Shown in pieces: positions 44,816 to 53,993 of a stretch of DNA of 64,000 nucleotides (position 1 is its first letter; each line of letters begins with the position of its first letter). The notes under the pieces are model-generated. The model had not been told where the DNA came from, ran no database searches, and saw nothing but the letters and a program-made list of their open reading frames with translations. Both the position numbers and the translations under genes were made by a program. Source of the DNA: DASRLE01 sp963825315 (lineage in GTDB: Bacteria; Verrucomicrobiota; Verrucomicrobiia; Limisphaerales; Palsa-1400); assembly GCA_963825315.1 (NCBI GenBank), contig CAWGST010000005.1:558001-622000 (forward strand). The letters are read 5' to 3'.

Positions 44816-45988
44816 ATGAGAACGCTACATTTATACTTGACGCGCCAGATGCTGGCGACGTTGGGTATGACCGTATTTGTCTTCACCCTGGTGCTCCTCT
44901 TGGGCAACGTCATCAAGGAGGTCCTGCATCTGGTGGTCAACCGGCAGGCCACCCTTGGCCTGGCCCTGCGCGCCATCGCCTTGCTCGTGCCCTATGTTTT
45001 GGCCTTCTCCCTGCCCATTGGAATGCTGACGGCGGCGTTGCTGGTTTTTGGACGCTTCAGCGCCGAGCAGGAATTGACCGCGGCGCGGGCCAGCGGCATC
45101 AGTTTGATCAGTCTGATCACGCCGGTGCTGTTGCTCAGCGTGGCGGTGAGCGGGTTGTGCGCGTGGCTGAACTTCGACATCGCCCCGGCCTGCCGCATGG
45201 CCTACAAGGAACTGCTCTATCGCGCCGGGGTGACACGCCCGGCCGACTTGCTGCAAAGCATGGAATCCACCCCTTTCGGCGATCACACCATTTTCGTGGG
45301 AAAACGTCACGCGGACGGGACCAATTTCGACAACGTCATTGTCTCCCAGTACGATCGGAACGGGCAACTGGAAGAGTTGATCCAAGGGGCATCCGCAACC
45401 ATTATTTCCGATCTGGCGCATCAACAGATCATTATGAATCTGCACAACGAGCACGCCATGCGTCATTACAACGACGGCTGGAAGCCCATGCCCGACGCCG
45501 GCGAAGCGACCTTCCCGATCAAAGTCGAAGCGCAATCGCAAAAAGCGGTGCCTCTGCCCATCAGCGACATGACCCTCCGCCAACTGCTGGAAGAGCGCGA
45601 TAAAATCGAACGCAGCATGGCCGATTCGCCGGCCAGGGGCAAAAGCAGGGAGCAACTTCTGGAAACACAGCGGGAATTGAGACAGATGACCAGCGACATG
45701 ACGACACCGGTGTTGGTGTATCTGCATCGCATGGTGGCGTTTTCCTTTGCCTGCATTAGCTTTACGCTGGTGGGGATACCCCTGGGAATCCGGGGCCATC
45801 GGCGCGAAACGAGCGTCGGGGTGGCGACGGCCCTGGTGCTGATGTTGATATATTACAGCTTTGTTGTTTTGGGCCAGGCCTGGGCCGATCATGCCGAACG
45901 GGCGCCCTATCTGATCGTCTGGCTGCCCAATTTCATCTTCCAGGCAGTGGGAGCCGTGTTGCTATGGCGGGCCAACCGGGGATTGTAA
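44816..45988 (+). CDS. LptF/LptG (YjgP/YjgQ) lipopolysaccharide export permease
   Basis: 390 residues from the ATG at 44816 (MRTLHLYLTRQML). N-terminal helices (TVFVFTLVLLLGN), then SLPIGMLTAALLVFGRFSAEQELTAARASGIS, the hallmark block of this family, a periplasmic beta-jellyroll domain (about 130-260) and three C-terminal helices. With LptB it extracts LPS from the inner membrane toward LptC/A/D, implying a Gram-negative envelope with LPS. LptF or LptG cannot be told apart here; no partner gene is adjacent. Confidence 0.9.
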   Translation: MRTLHLYLTRQMLATLGMTVFVFTLVLLLGNVIKEVLHLVVNRQATLGLALRAIALLVPYVLAFSLPIGMLTAALLVFGRFSAEQELTAARASGISLISLITPVLLLSVAVSGLCAWLNFDIAPACRMAYKELLYRAGVTRPADLLQSMESTPFGDHTIFVGKRHADGTNFDNVIVSQYDRNGQLEELIQGASATIISDLAHQQIIMNLHNEHAMRHYNDGWKPMPDAGEATFPIKVEAQSQKAVPLPISDMTLRQLLEERDKIERSMADSPARGKSREQLLETQRELRQMTSDMTTPVLVYLHRMVAFSFACISFTLVGIPLGIRGHRRETSVGVATALVLMLIYYSFVVLGQAWADHAERAPYLIVWLPNFIFQAVGAVLLWRANRGL

Positions 45989-46367
45989 ACGCGCCGACCG
46001 CTTCCGCTTTCAAATTTCAAATCTTCAAATTTCAAATCTGTTTCATCCGCCCTCCCGCGCAACGGTGGGGTGAGACTCCGTCGAACCCTGATTCGATTTA
46101 GTCACTTGTCGCGCAAAAGCGCAGCGGAGGCGAAACTTGTCGCTCCTTGTCCGTCCGTGAAAAGTCCGTGTCCGTCCCTCCGTCGACCTGTCCACCATAG
46201 CCTTGGCGGCGGCGGAACCCCAACTCGATCCAGTCAGAACCAGTTCCACGGCCCGAAGGGCCAATGGAAATTAGCCAGCCCCGATCAAGCCGGAAAGGCT
46301 CAAAAAAGTTCTCGCCCTGTGTTTGGGTTGGGCTTAATATCCCGCACAACACCAGAACGGAGAAATA
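45989..46367 (+). other. Intergenic region upstream of cas12b
   Basis: About 380 bp without a gene. It begins with AAATTTCAAATCTTCAAATT low-complexity repeats, contains the motif at 46064-46088 that recurs at 15035-15059, and ends with TAATAT (46335-46340), which could be a -10 box although no good -35 is at the right distance, and GGAGAAA (46359-46365), a good ribosome binding site 2 bases before the cas12b ATG region. Confidence 0.55.
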
Positions 46368-49300
46368 ATGGGTATGAATCGAATCTACCAAGGCCGCGTC
46401 AACAAAGTCGAAATTTCGAATCCGGGCGACAAGGAAACCCCGTGGAAACCGCTCGAAAACGGGCAAGACATCCTCTGGCAGCACCACGAATTGTTTCAGG
46501 ACGCAGTGAATTATTACACACTCGCAATTGCCGCTTTGGGCGAGGAATTGCCAAGCAACCATCCAATCACGGCGCTACGCATGAGAATGACTGAAGTTTG
46601 GGAGCAGTTTCCTCGGAAAACAACTTCACCGGCAAAAAGTCTGCGCGACTCTGTATGTCCTTGGGTCGGATTGCCGAACAATGCAGGTTTTGAGGACGCA
46701 CTCAAAATTTTCACATTGCCGTCATCAAAGCAGAAAGAGGCTTGCTCTCTCGCGGTAGCACTGCTCGCTGAAAAGGCAGAAACTTTGAAGCCTCAAAAAT
46801 GTGCAAACAGTTACTGGATTCGCTTTTGTGATCGGCTGAAGAAGGAGCCTAACTGGGATTATTCTGGCGAAGAGCACTCTCGCAAAGCCGCGGCGGGAGA
46901 TTGGATTGCGTCTCTGTGGTCCGAACACGCTGACCAGAACATTCAGAGCCTTGCTGAATCACTCAAACTTTCCAGTCTGGTGAAATGCGACCCGACAGCG
47001 GGCAAAATTGGCGAATCTGAAGCGCGCGGACTTTTAATTGATGCAATCAATCATTTGAAAGGCATAGTCAACGGCACTCTTAACGACACCAAACCAGCAA
47101 AAAAGACAAATGGCTGGTTGAGGGAAAACAAAAAGCCGGCCCAAACATTTCTAGCTGAAAACGAGAACCGCGTTGCCACCATCGAAGCCGGACAGTTGAT
47201 TTGTGAAAAAGCTCGCGGCGGAGGCATTGACATTAACAAGACACACGCAGTCGCACTTCTCAAAGCCTTCCCTTGCAGTTTCACTTTTCAATATGTCCGA
47301 GCCGCAGTGCCAAAACCCAAAGTCAAGAAACAGCTCAAAACCAAAGAACAGCCAAGACTCTGGGAAATTATAGAAGCCAAGATTAGAGACATTGGTGAGG
47401 ATCCCATCAGACTAGCAAGGTCTGGCAACAAACCGATTTTCAAGGCGTTCACCGCTCTCAAGGGCTGGCAAAATATTGACGGCATTCCTTGCTGGCCAGA
47501 CTTGGACAAATGCGCTTTTGAGGAGGCTCTCAAAACTATAAATCAGTTCAATCAAAAGACAGAAGAACGCGAGAAACGCCGCTTGGAAACGGAAGCCGAA
47601 TTGAAATACATGATGGGTGAGAATCCTGAATGGAAACCCAAAAACGAAAACGAGGAATCTGAAGAACGTGAAGTTTCAATTCTCGGAGGTGATCAGCGCT
47701 ATGGAAAACTTTTAACGCTCCTCAAAGATTTGGACGAAGAATCCGCTGAACGGACGACCAAAAAGATTTACGGGCCGAGTCACGCAAGCCTTCGGGGGTT
47801 CGGAAAACTGCGAGAAGTGTGGTTGGATTTGTTTGCATCCGCAAATGGGCAACCGGATGAAATCAGATTGCGGGAAGCGGTAAAAGACCTACAGCGCGAA
47901 CAGAAGCTCGACATGGGCTATACTACTTTCTTCCTCAAACTGTGTGAATCTGATTATTGGGATTTATGGCGTGACGACACAGAGTCCGAAGCAAAAGAAC
48001 GCCGAGCTAAAAAATGGGCAAAGAGTGTGATTTATGACGCCGCAGATGCGCGCGAACTTGCAGAAGAATTTGAGCGCTTAAAAGAACCAATTCGCTACAC
48101 ACCCGCCGAGCCAGAGCATTCGCGACGGTTGTTTATGTTTTCAGATATTGGAGGAACACACGCCACAAAATTTCGAAAGCCAGGTTCAGTCGAAGTTTCT
48201 GTGGCTAGGAAAAATGTTGAGGGTAATTATTCGCCGCAACGTTTGCTCCTACACTATTCAGCTCCCCGTTTGGTTCGAGATCATTTGAGTGATGGCAGCC
48301 ATGCCAAGTGGTTGCAACCTATGATGGCGGCCTTGGGCCTGCCCGACGATGCGCTTGCCGGATTCACCAAAGACAGAAATGGTGAGCCGAAGGATTCTGC
48401 CTTGGCTTTGATGCCTGATTTTGTTGGGCGCAAGCGTGAGTTGCGTATGCTCCTCAATTTTCCGGTGGATTTGGACACCAGCAAGTTGATCCAAAAAATT
48501 GGCAAGACCGCTGTTTGGGATAAGCAGCTAAACCAGTCTTTTGAAAATGGGAAAGTCAAACAACGATTTCACTTGTTGTGGCCTGAAATGGAGAACGCCC
48601 CAGAAAAAGGTTGGTGGGATAATTCCGAAGTGCAAACCAAAGGCATCTCGTGTCTTTCCATTGATCTTAGTCAACGTCGAGCTGCCGATTTTGCATTGAT
48701 TCACGCCGGGGCAAATCTGTACTCCGAAATCCTTTGTTCAGCTTGGCGAAGCTGGAGACAAGTCGTGGTTTGCTTCTCTCGCTGGCGCAGGCAGCCTCCG
48801 TTTGCCGGGTGAAGATGCAGAAGTCTTTCGTGATGGAATCAAGCAGGTGGAACCATCGGGCAAGAGAGGGAGAAACGCAACGGATGCAGAATATGAATCG
48901 GCACTCACTTTAGCTAAAAAGCTGCTTCACGATGAGGACGCAGCGCAACGTGAAATCAAAGCCCGAAACTGGCTTGGCGCTGACAACACGGATTATTCTT
49001 TCCCAGAGCAAAACGACAAATTGTTAAGTCTTTACCGCGGGACATTGTCGCGATTTCGAACGTGGCATCGATGGTCTTGGAAGCTGACGCCAGAACATGA
49101 AAAAGAATGGGGCAAGGCGATTGAGGAAGTGCAAAACTTGCCTTACTTTGCCAAGTGGTCAGAGCATGCAAGCAAGGACGCAAGCGCCGGCACAATTAGC
49201 AAACTTCAGCAACTTATTGCAATCGCTGCCGAAGGCTTGCGAATTTTCCTAGAACAAGCAGTGCTTGAATTGGCGCACCGAGTATTGCCTTTGCGTGAAA

Positions 49301-50643
49301 ACTCTTGGCGATGGATTGAACATGGCAAAGACAGCAAAGGGAAGCCACTACACGTTTTAATCTCTGATGGTCCAGCACAACACGAAAAACCGTGGCTGCG
49401 AGGGCAGCGCGGCTTGTCGCTCGCCCGAATTGAACAATTGGAGAACTTCCGCCGTGCAGTCCTGTCACTAAACCGATTGCTGCGCCATGATATTGGGATG
49501 AAACCAGACTTTGGCAACCAGACACGCGGAGAAAGCTTGCCCGACCCAAGCCCGGAAATCACAGAAAAGATTAACCGACTCAAGGAAGATCGCGTTAATC
49601 AAACGGCACATCTTATCATTGCCCAAGCCCTCGGCGTTCGACTCAAGTATCCTTTATTGCAGGACGAAGATCGCGAAAGCGCAGACACGCATGGTGAATA
49701 TGAACCAATTCCTGGCCGCCCGCCCGTGGACTTGATCGTTTTGGAAGACCTTTCCCGTTACACCACGGACAAAAGTCGCTCACGCGCTGAAAATTCGCGT
49801 CTTATGAAATGGTGTCACCGCGCCATCAATGAGAAAGTTAAGTTGTTGATCGAACCTTTCGGAATACCCGTGCTGGAGGTCTTTGCCAGCTATTCTTCTA
49901 AATTTGACAGCCGGACTGGAGCACCGGGTTTCAGGGCGACAGAAGTTACGGCCAACGACCGTTTATTCTGGCAAAAAACGATTGAGAAACAACCGATTGC
50001 TCGCGCCGCATTTGATTGTTTGGATTCACTTGCAGCTAAAGATTACAAAAGTGCGCGTCTCGTACTGCCACAAAATGGAGGCCCACTCTTTGTGCCTGCT
50101 GTAAAAGGCAACCAGCCTTTGTTGCCTGTGCGCCAAGCGGATATCAATGCAGCGGTCAACATAGGTTTGCGAGCAATCGCTGGACCTGGTTGCTATCACG
50201 CACATCCAAGAGTGCGGCTTGCTAAAGCGAAATCGGGCGCACACAAAGGCAAATGGATAACGCGGCTTGACAACAAGCGCGAAAAAGCACAATTCAACAA
50301 AACTCCTGCGGAGATTGTCTTTAGTAATTTGAGGAGTGATTCGGATGTCTTGAAAGGCGACAACTCCAATTTATTTCACGACCCACTCAAAATTTCAGCA
50401 TTTGGCTTTGCAAACATTAACGGGATAAAACATCCACCATTGGCTCACGCATCCGCTTTATTAAGCAGGCAAAAAAACTCTGCTGGAAAACCAAACGGGG
50501 CAGTTGCGCGCTTGGAATGGGAAGTTTGTCGCCGTGTGAACGTCGAGCGAATTCAAAAGTTGGGATGTGACGCCTCACTTTTGACGAGTAAGGCGATTTT
50601 GGAAGCCTCCACAAAAGATGAGGAGGACGACGTTCCAATGTGA
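46368..50643 (+). CDS. cas12b: Cas12b (C2c1), type V-B CRISPR effector, very large, single-base frameshift
   Basis: RNA-guided DNA nuclease needing crRNA and tracrRNA. Two frames, 46368-48812 and 48802-50643, form one protein of about 1424 residues once one extra base near 48712-48735 is ignored; upstream of 48802 the second frame reads on with FVQLGEAGDKSWFASLAGAG before LRLPGEDAEVF, the usual Cas12b sequence after RuvC-I. The N-terminus (MNRIYQGRVNKVEI; WQHHELFQDAVNYYTLAI) is the WED/REC start. RuvC-I is LSIDLSQRRAA (Asp766), RuvC-II LIVLEDLSRY (Glu1126, base 49744), RuvC-III QADINAAVNIG (Asp1258, base 50140), all intact. Ends KDEEDDVPM. More AT-rich than cas4-cas1. Good SD GGAGAAA. Confidence 0.93.
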
Positions 50644-50646
50644 ACC

Positions 50647-52449
50647 ATGAGCGACGCCCCGGTTCAAACCCAAGGCGGTCTTGAAATACAGCCGCCGCTG
50701 CCGGTGCGGCGGCTGCACAACTTCATCTATTGCCCGCGCCTGTTTTATTTCCAGTGGGTCGAAAACATTTTTCAGGAGAACGCGGACACGGTGGCTGGCA
50801 GCCATGTCCACCGCAACGTGGATGCGCCGTCCAAGCTGGATAATCCCAAGGAACTCGGTCTGCCGGAGGGCAGCCGCCTGCGCAGCTTGCGCCTGGAAAG
50901 CGAATCGCTCGGTCTCATCGGCGTCGTTGACATTGTGGAAGGCGGGCCAGATGGGGCGGAGATCATTGATTACAAACGCGGTTCGGCCCGGCGCGATGCC
51001 GAGGGCGAGCGCGTTGCAAAGGAGCCGGACGCCATGCAAGTTGCCGCACACGCTTTGCTTTTGCGCGAGCATGGCGTCAACGCGGTTCGCGGCGCGATTT
51101 ATTACGCGGCAGACAAGCGCCGCGTGCCGGTGGATTTCAGCGAGGAACTTTTTGAAAAAGTTCGCAGTGCGATCACCGAAGCCAGAAAGGTTGCCAGCAG
51201 CGGAAGCTGTCCGCCGCCGCTGAAAAATGACGCGCGTTGTCTGTATTGCTCCGCGTATCCGATTTGTCTGCCGAACGAATCGCTTTGGTGGGCGAAACGG
51301 CGCAAGGCAACTGCGCCGGAAGGCCAGCTCCAGTTTGGTTTCACCGGGCAATCGGAAGACGCCGTGCGCGACCGCATTTTGGAGGCGCTGGATTTTGCCG
51401 CCGAGTCCACGGACAAGGAACCCACGTTGCAACCGCCCCGCCCCGGCGGCGATGACGGCGAGGTGCTGGTGGTGCAGACGCCCGGCGCGCAAATCGGCCA
51501 GCGCGGCGAGGAATTGATCGTCAGCGTCAAAGGCGAGGACGCGCGCAAAATCCCCGGCCAGCAGGTGCGGGCCATTTATTGTTACGGTGCGGTGCAGATC
51601 ACGGCACAGGCGGCGGAGACGTGTTTGGAACTTGGAATTGACGTTTCCTATTTCTCACCGGCAGGACGGTTCATCGGCTTGTTGCGCGGCTTGCCCGCCA
51701 GCGGCGTTGACGCCCGGCGCGGACAATACCGGCTTTTTGAACTGCCCGGCGTGCGCCTGCAACTCGCGCGTGAAGTCATCCGCGCCAAAATCCACAATCA
51801 GCGCGTCATGCTCATGCGCAACGGCGACGCTCCGGACCGCGTGTTGAGCTTGATGTCCGGCTTTCGCGACGCCACGGAATCTGCGCGCGACTTGACCACC
51901 TTGCTCGGCTTTGAAGGCAGCGCGGCGGCGCTTTATTTCGAGCAGTTCGAGTCCATGTTGAAACAGCGCGACGACTGGAAATTTGACTGGCGCGGGCGCA
52001 ACCGCCGTCCGCCGCGCGACCCTGTGAACGCGCTGCTTTCCCTCGGCTATTCGATGCTGGCGAAGGAACTCACAGGCGTTTGTCATTCCGTCGGCCTTGA
52101 TCCGTTTCTTGGTTTCATGCACCAGCCGCGCTACGGCCGTCCCGCGCTGGCGCTGGATTTGATGGAGGAATTTCGTCCGCTGGTTGCCGACAGCGTGGCC
52201 ATCAGCCTCATCAATCGAAGCGAACTTGGCCCGGAAGACTTCATCCGCAGCGCCAACGGCACTTTCTTGAACGACCGGGGAAGAAAGCCATTTTGGGAGG
52301 CCTGGTTTCGCCGACTCGACGCGGAAGTGAGCCACCCGGAATTCAGCTACAAAATGGCCTATCGCCGGATGCTGGAAGTGCAGGCGCGGCAATTGTGGCG
52401 GTTCGTGCGCGGCGAAGCATTGACCTATCACGGCTTCACCACGCGGTGA
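50647..52449 (+). CDS. cas4-cas1: Cas4-Cas1 fusion, spacer acquisition
   Basis: 600 residues, starting 3 bp after cas12b. Cas4 part (1-about 220): FIYCPRLFYFQW with Cys29, GVVDIVEGGPDGAEIIDYKRG (RecB-type D, D, K) and C198-LY-C201-SAYPI-C207, giving the four Fe-S cysteines. Cas1 part (about 275-590): TPGAQIGQRGEELIV, RGQYRLFELPGVRL, then NALLSLGYSMLAKELTGV (Glu474), FLGFMHQPRYGRPAL (His492) and ALDLMEEFRPLVADS (Asp504/Glu507), the metal site. Cas4 trims and orients pre-spacers next to the PAM; Cas1 with Cas2 integrates them. Cas4-Cas1 fusions are known for types V-B and I-U/I-G; the Cas12b neighbour decides V-B. Confidence 0.96.
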   Translation: MSDAPVQTQGGLEIQPPLPVRRLHNFIYCPRLFYFQWVENIFQENADTVAGSHVHRNVDAPSKLDNPKELGLPEGSRLRSLRLESESLGLIGVVDIVEGGPDGAEIIDYKRGSARRDAEGERVAKEPDAMQVAAHALLLREHGVNAVRGAIYYAADKRRVPVDFSEELFEKVRSAITEARKVASSGSCPPPLKNDARCLYCSAYPICLPNESLWWAKRRKATAPEGQLQFGFTGQSEDAVRDRILEALDFAAESTDKEPTLQPPRPGGDDGEVLVVQTPGAQIGQRGEELIVSVKGEDARKIPGQQVRAIYCYGAVQITAQAAETCLELGIDVSYFSPAGRFIGLLRGLPASGVDARRGQYRLFELPGVRLQLAREVIRAKIHNQRVMLMRNGDAPDRVLSLMSGFRDATESARDLTTLLGFEGSAAALYFEQFESMLKQRDDWKFDWRGRNRRPPRDPVNALLSLGYSMLAKELTGVCHSVGLDPFLGFMHQPRYGRPALALDLMEEFRPLVADSVAISLINRSELGPEDFIRSANGTFLNDRGRKPFWEAWFRRLDAEVSHPEFSYKMAYRRMLEVQARQLWRFVRGEALTYHGFTTR

Positions 52450-53172
52450 TCGGCTATTGGCTATTAGCGATTGGCTATTTTCAAACGCAAACCCACAACT
52501 GAAAGGAAACCCATTCATGGCAAAATATCAGAAGTTTGAGGACCTGCCGGTCTGGCGGGAAGGCGCGCGGCTCTACAACCGGGTGCTCGATTTGCTGGAA
52601 GAACCGAACGTGCCGCTTTCGCCCGGCTACCGCAACCAGCTTGACCGCGCCACCCTGTCGGTGTCGAACAACATCGCCGAAGGATTCGAGCGCGTCACCA
52701 CCAATGAACTAAACGCGTTCCTCGCCATCGCGCGCGGTTCCGCCAGCGAAGTGCGCTCCATGATGGCGGTGGTCCAGGACCGTCCCAAACTCAAGCCGTC
52801 TATTCGCAGACTTCAGGAGATTCGCGCGTTGGCCGAGTCGTGCGCCAAACAACTGACGGCATGGACAGCTTCTATCGAGAGTTCGCCCGTCCAAGGCAAG
52901 CGGCATTTGACCGGCGAAATTAAAGAGAAGCGGGAAGCGGCCAGCAAAGCGCGGGATTTTCGTCTGAACTTCCTCCACAACCTCAAACCGGAGCATCCGC
53001 TTTACAATTCGGCGGAAGCCCGTGCGGCACGAGGCGAACCGGTGGAAGAATAGCCGATAGCCAATGAAGCCAATAGCCAAACGCCACCGCATCCACCGGC
53101 CACCGTCCAGCGTTCATTCGGCTTGGCAATTGGCTATTGGTGATTGGCTATTGGCTATTGGTGATTGGCTAT
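52448..53172. repeat. TTGGCTAT-type repeats bracketing the four-helix-bundle gene
   Basis: At 52448-52480 the words CGGCTATTGG, CTATTAGCGATTGGCTATT occur; after the gene, at 53051-53080, TAGCCGATAGCCAATGAAGC and CAATAGCC give the inverted orientation, and at about 53126-53172 GGCTATTGGTGATTGGCTAT appears again in direct orientation. The words are absent inside cas4-cas1, cas2 and the gene itself. They may mark insertion of the gene. Confidence 0.65.
52517..53053 (+). CDS. Four-helix-bundle protein (S23 / 23S rRNA intervening-sequence family)
   Basis: 178 residues from the ATG at 52517, which has GAAAGGA upstream; a longer frame from 52457 is made of repeat DNA. FEDLPVWREGARLYNRVLDLLE ... RATLSVSNNIAEGFER ... 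ELNAFLAIARGSASEVRSMM is the TIGR02436/S23 family; these small helical pentamers include the Avd protein of diversity-generating retroelements. The family is frequent as an orphan in environmental bacteria. Its place between cas4-cas1 and cas2, bracketed by repeats, is unusual; whether it has any role in CRISPR is unknown. A C-terminal helix-rich tail is longer than the family's usual length of about 120. Confidence 0.88.
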   Translation: MAKYQKFEDLPVWREGARLYNRVLDLLEEPNVPLSPGYRNQLDRATLSVSNNIAEGFERVTTNELNAFLAIARGSASEVRSMMAVVQDRPKLKPSIRRLQEIRALAESCAKQLTAWTASIESSPVQGKRHLTGEIKEKREAASKARDFRLNFLHNLKPEHPLYNSAEARAARGEPVEE

Positions 53173-53188
53173 GCGAACGAAGTGAGCC

Positions 53189-53479
53189 ATGAGCCGCATC
53201 CGCTACCTGGTCAGCTACGACATTAGCGACCCGAAACGGTTGCGCAAAGTGGCGCGTTCGCTGGAAGGCTTTGGCGCGCGCCTGCAATATTCCGTTTTTG
53301 AATGTCCGCTGGACGACTTGCGCCTGGCCAAATTGAAGGCCGAGCTTCAGGACTTGCTGAACCACGACGAAGACCAGGTTTTATTTGTCTCCCTCGGCCC
53401 CAGCACCAACGACGCCAGCCTGATCATAGAAGCGATGGGATTGCCCTACGAAGTCCGCTCCCGCGTGACAATCATTTGA
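53189..53479 (+). CDS. cas2: Cas2, spacer-acquisition subunit
   Basis: 96 residues starting MSRIRYLVSYDISDPKRLRKVARSLEGFG, the Cas2 ferredoxin-like fold with the conserved Asp near residue 11 in SYDI, then LQYSVFECPLDDLRLAKL. The C-terminal YEVRSRVTII is the usual last strand. Cas2 dimers bridge two Cas1 dimers. Separated from cas4-cas1 by the four-helix-bundle gene, but in the same direction. Confidence 0.95.
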   Translation: MSRIRYLVSYDISDPKRLRKVARSLEGFGARLQYSVFECPLDDLRLAKLKAELQDLLNHDEDQVLFVSLGPSTNDASLIIEAMGLPYEVRSRVTII

Positions 53480-53501
53480 TTTTTTTATTTGGTTTTAAGG
53501 C

Positions 53502-53530
53502 TTGCAACTTTTTTCCGAAAGGCGTTGAAT
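53502..53530 (+). promoter_or_regulatory. Candidate promoter for the tracrRNA
   Basis: TTGCAA (53502-53507) and TTGAAT (53525-53530) are 17 bp apart, each matching 4 of 6 bases of the sigma-70 consensus. Transcription would start near 53537, just before the predicted tracrRNA stems. Position and spacing are good; sequence match is only moderate. Confidence 0.4.
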
Positions 53531-53536
53531 AAACAC

Positions 53537-53605
53537 CGGCTAAGGCCACCGACCACCTTTCTTCCGCCATTGGAAAGGCATGATTTTTGAAATCGCGAAC
53601 GACTG
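53537..53605 (+). ncRNA. Candidate tracrRNA (ends not determined)
   Basis: CATGATTTTTGAAATCGCG-AA-CGACTG at 53579-53605 is a near-complete anti-repeat: against repeat positions 5-30 it gives 21 Watson-Crick and 3 G-U pairs with one A-C mismatch and one small internal loop. CCGCC at 53564-53568 can pair with the last five repeat bases GGCGG. This split order (short 5' part, hairpin, long 3' part) resembles the Cas12b tracrRNA. A local stem CCTTTC (53556-53561) with GAAAGG (53573-53578) lies between. On the same strand as cas genes and array. The ends are guesses from the promoter candidate. Confidence 0.75.
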
Positions 53606-53804
53606 CGGCTGATTGCGGCTATGCGGCGCGAGCGCCGAAGTGGTGGCGCCCGCGCCCAAGGACGCTCGCACCAAGTAAACGATTGAAAGCAAAGCTCTAA
53701 CGCATGAAAACTCTGCCGACAGACTTATTTGAAATGCCGCGATGCCTTATCGCTCGCCAACAGCAGCGATTCACGGCGGAAAATGAGCCTATCGACAGGG
53801 GTGG
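53606..53804 (+). other. Probable array leader
   Basis: About 200 bp between the tracrRNA and the first repeat. Contains a GGCGCGAGCGCC hairpin (about 53624-53635) and AGCGATTCACGGCGG (53765-53779), which resembles an arm of the inverted repeat at 53994-54080. No gene. Confidence 0.5.
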
Positions 53805-53984
53805 GTTTCAGTCGGCGCGACTTCAGGAATCGTGAGGCGGAAAAACGCCGCCGTCAAAACCGCTGGATATGTGTTCGGTTTCAGTCGGCGCGACTTCAGG
53901 AATCGTGAGGCGGATTGAAATACAATCGGGCAGTTTAAGTTGCCGCTGGTTTCAGTCGGCGCGACTTCAGGAATCGTGAGGCGG
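53805..53984 (+). CRISPR. Minimal CRISPR array, three repeats and two spacers
   Basis: Three identical 36-nt repeats at 53805-53840, 53878-53913 and 53949-53984, starting GTTTCAGTCGGCGCGACTTC and ending GGAATCGTGAGGCGG. Spacers are 37 nt (53841-53877) and 35 nt (53914-53948). Each repeat is preceded by a G, so a 37-nt unit is also possible. Orientation is set by pairing with the tracrRNA and by the cas genes; crRNAs would carry the GAATCGTGAGGCGG handle 5' of the spacer. Confidence 0.95.
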
Positions 53985-53993
53985 GAAAATCCC

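Noticed and set aside
50647..52449. Type I-U/I-G system, because of the Cas4-Cas1 fusion
   Set aside because: No Cas3, Csb or Cas8-like genes; the adjacent effector has Cas12b RuvC motifs and a tracrRNA is present.
52517..53053. Avd protein of a diversity-generating retroelement
   Set aside because: No reverse transcriptase or template/variable repeat pair in the window.
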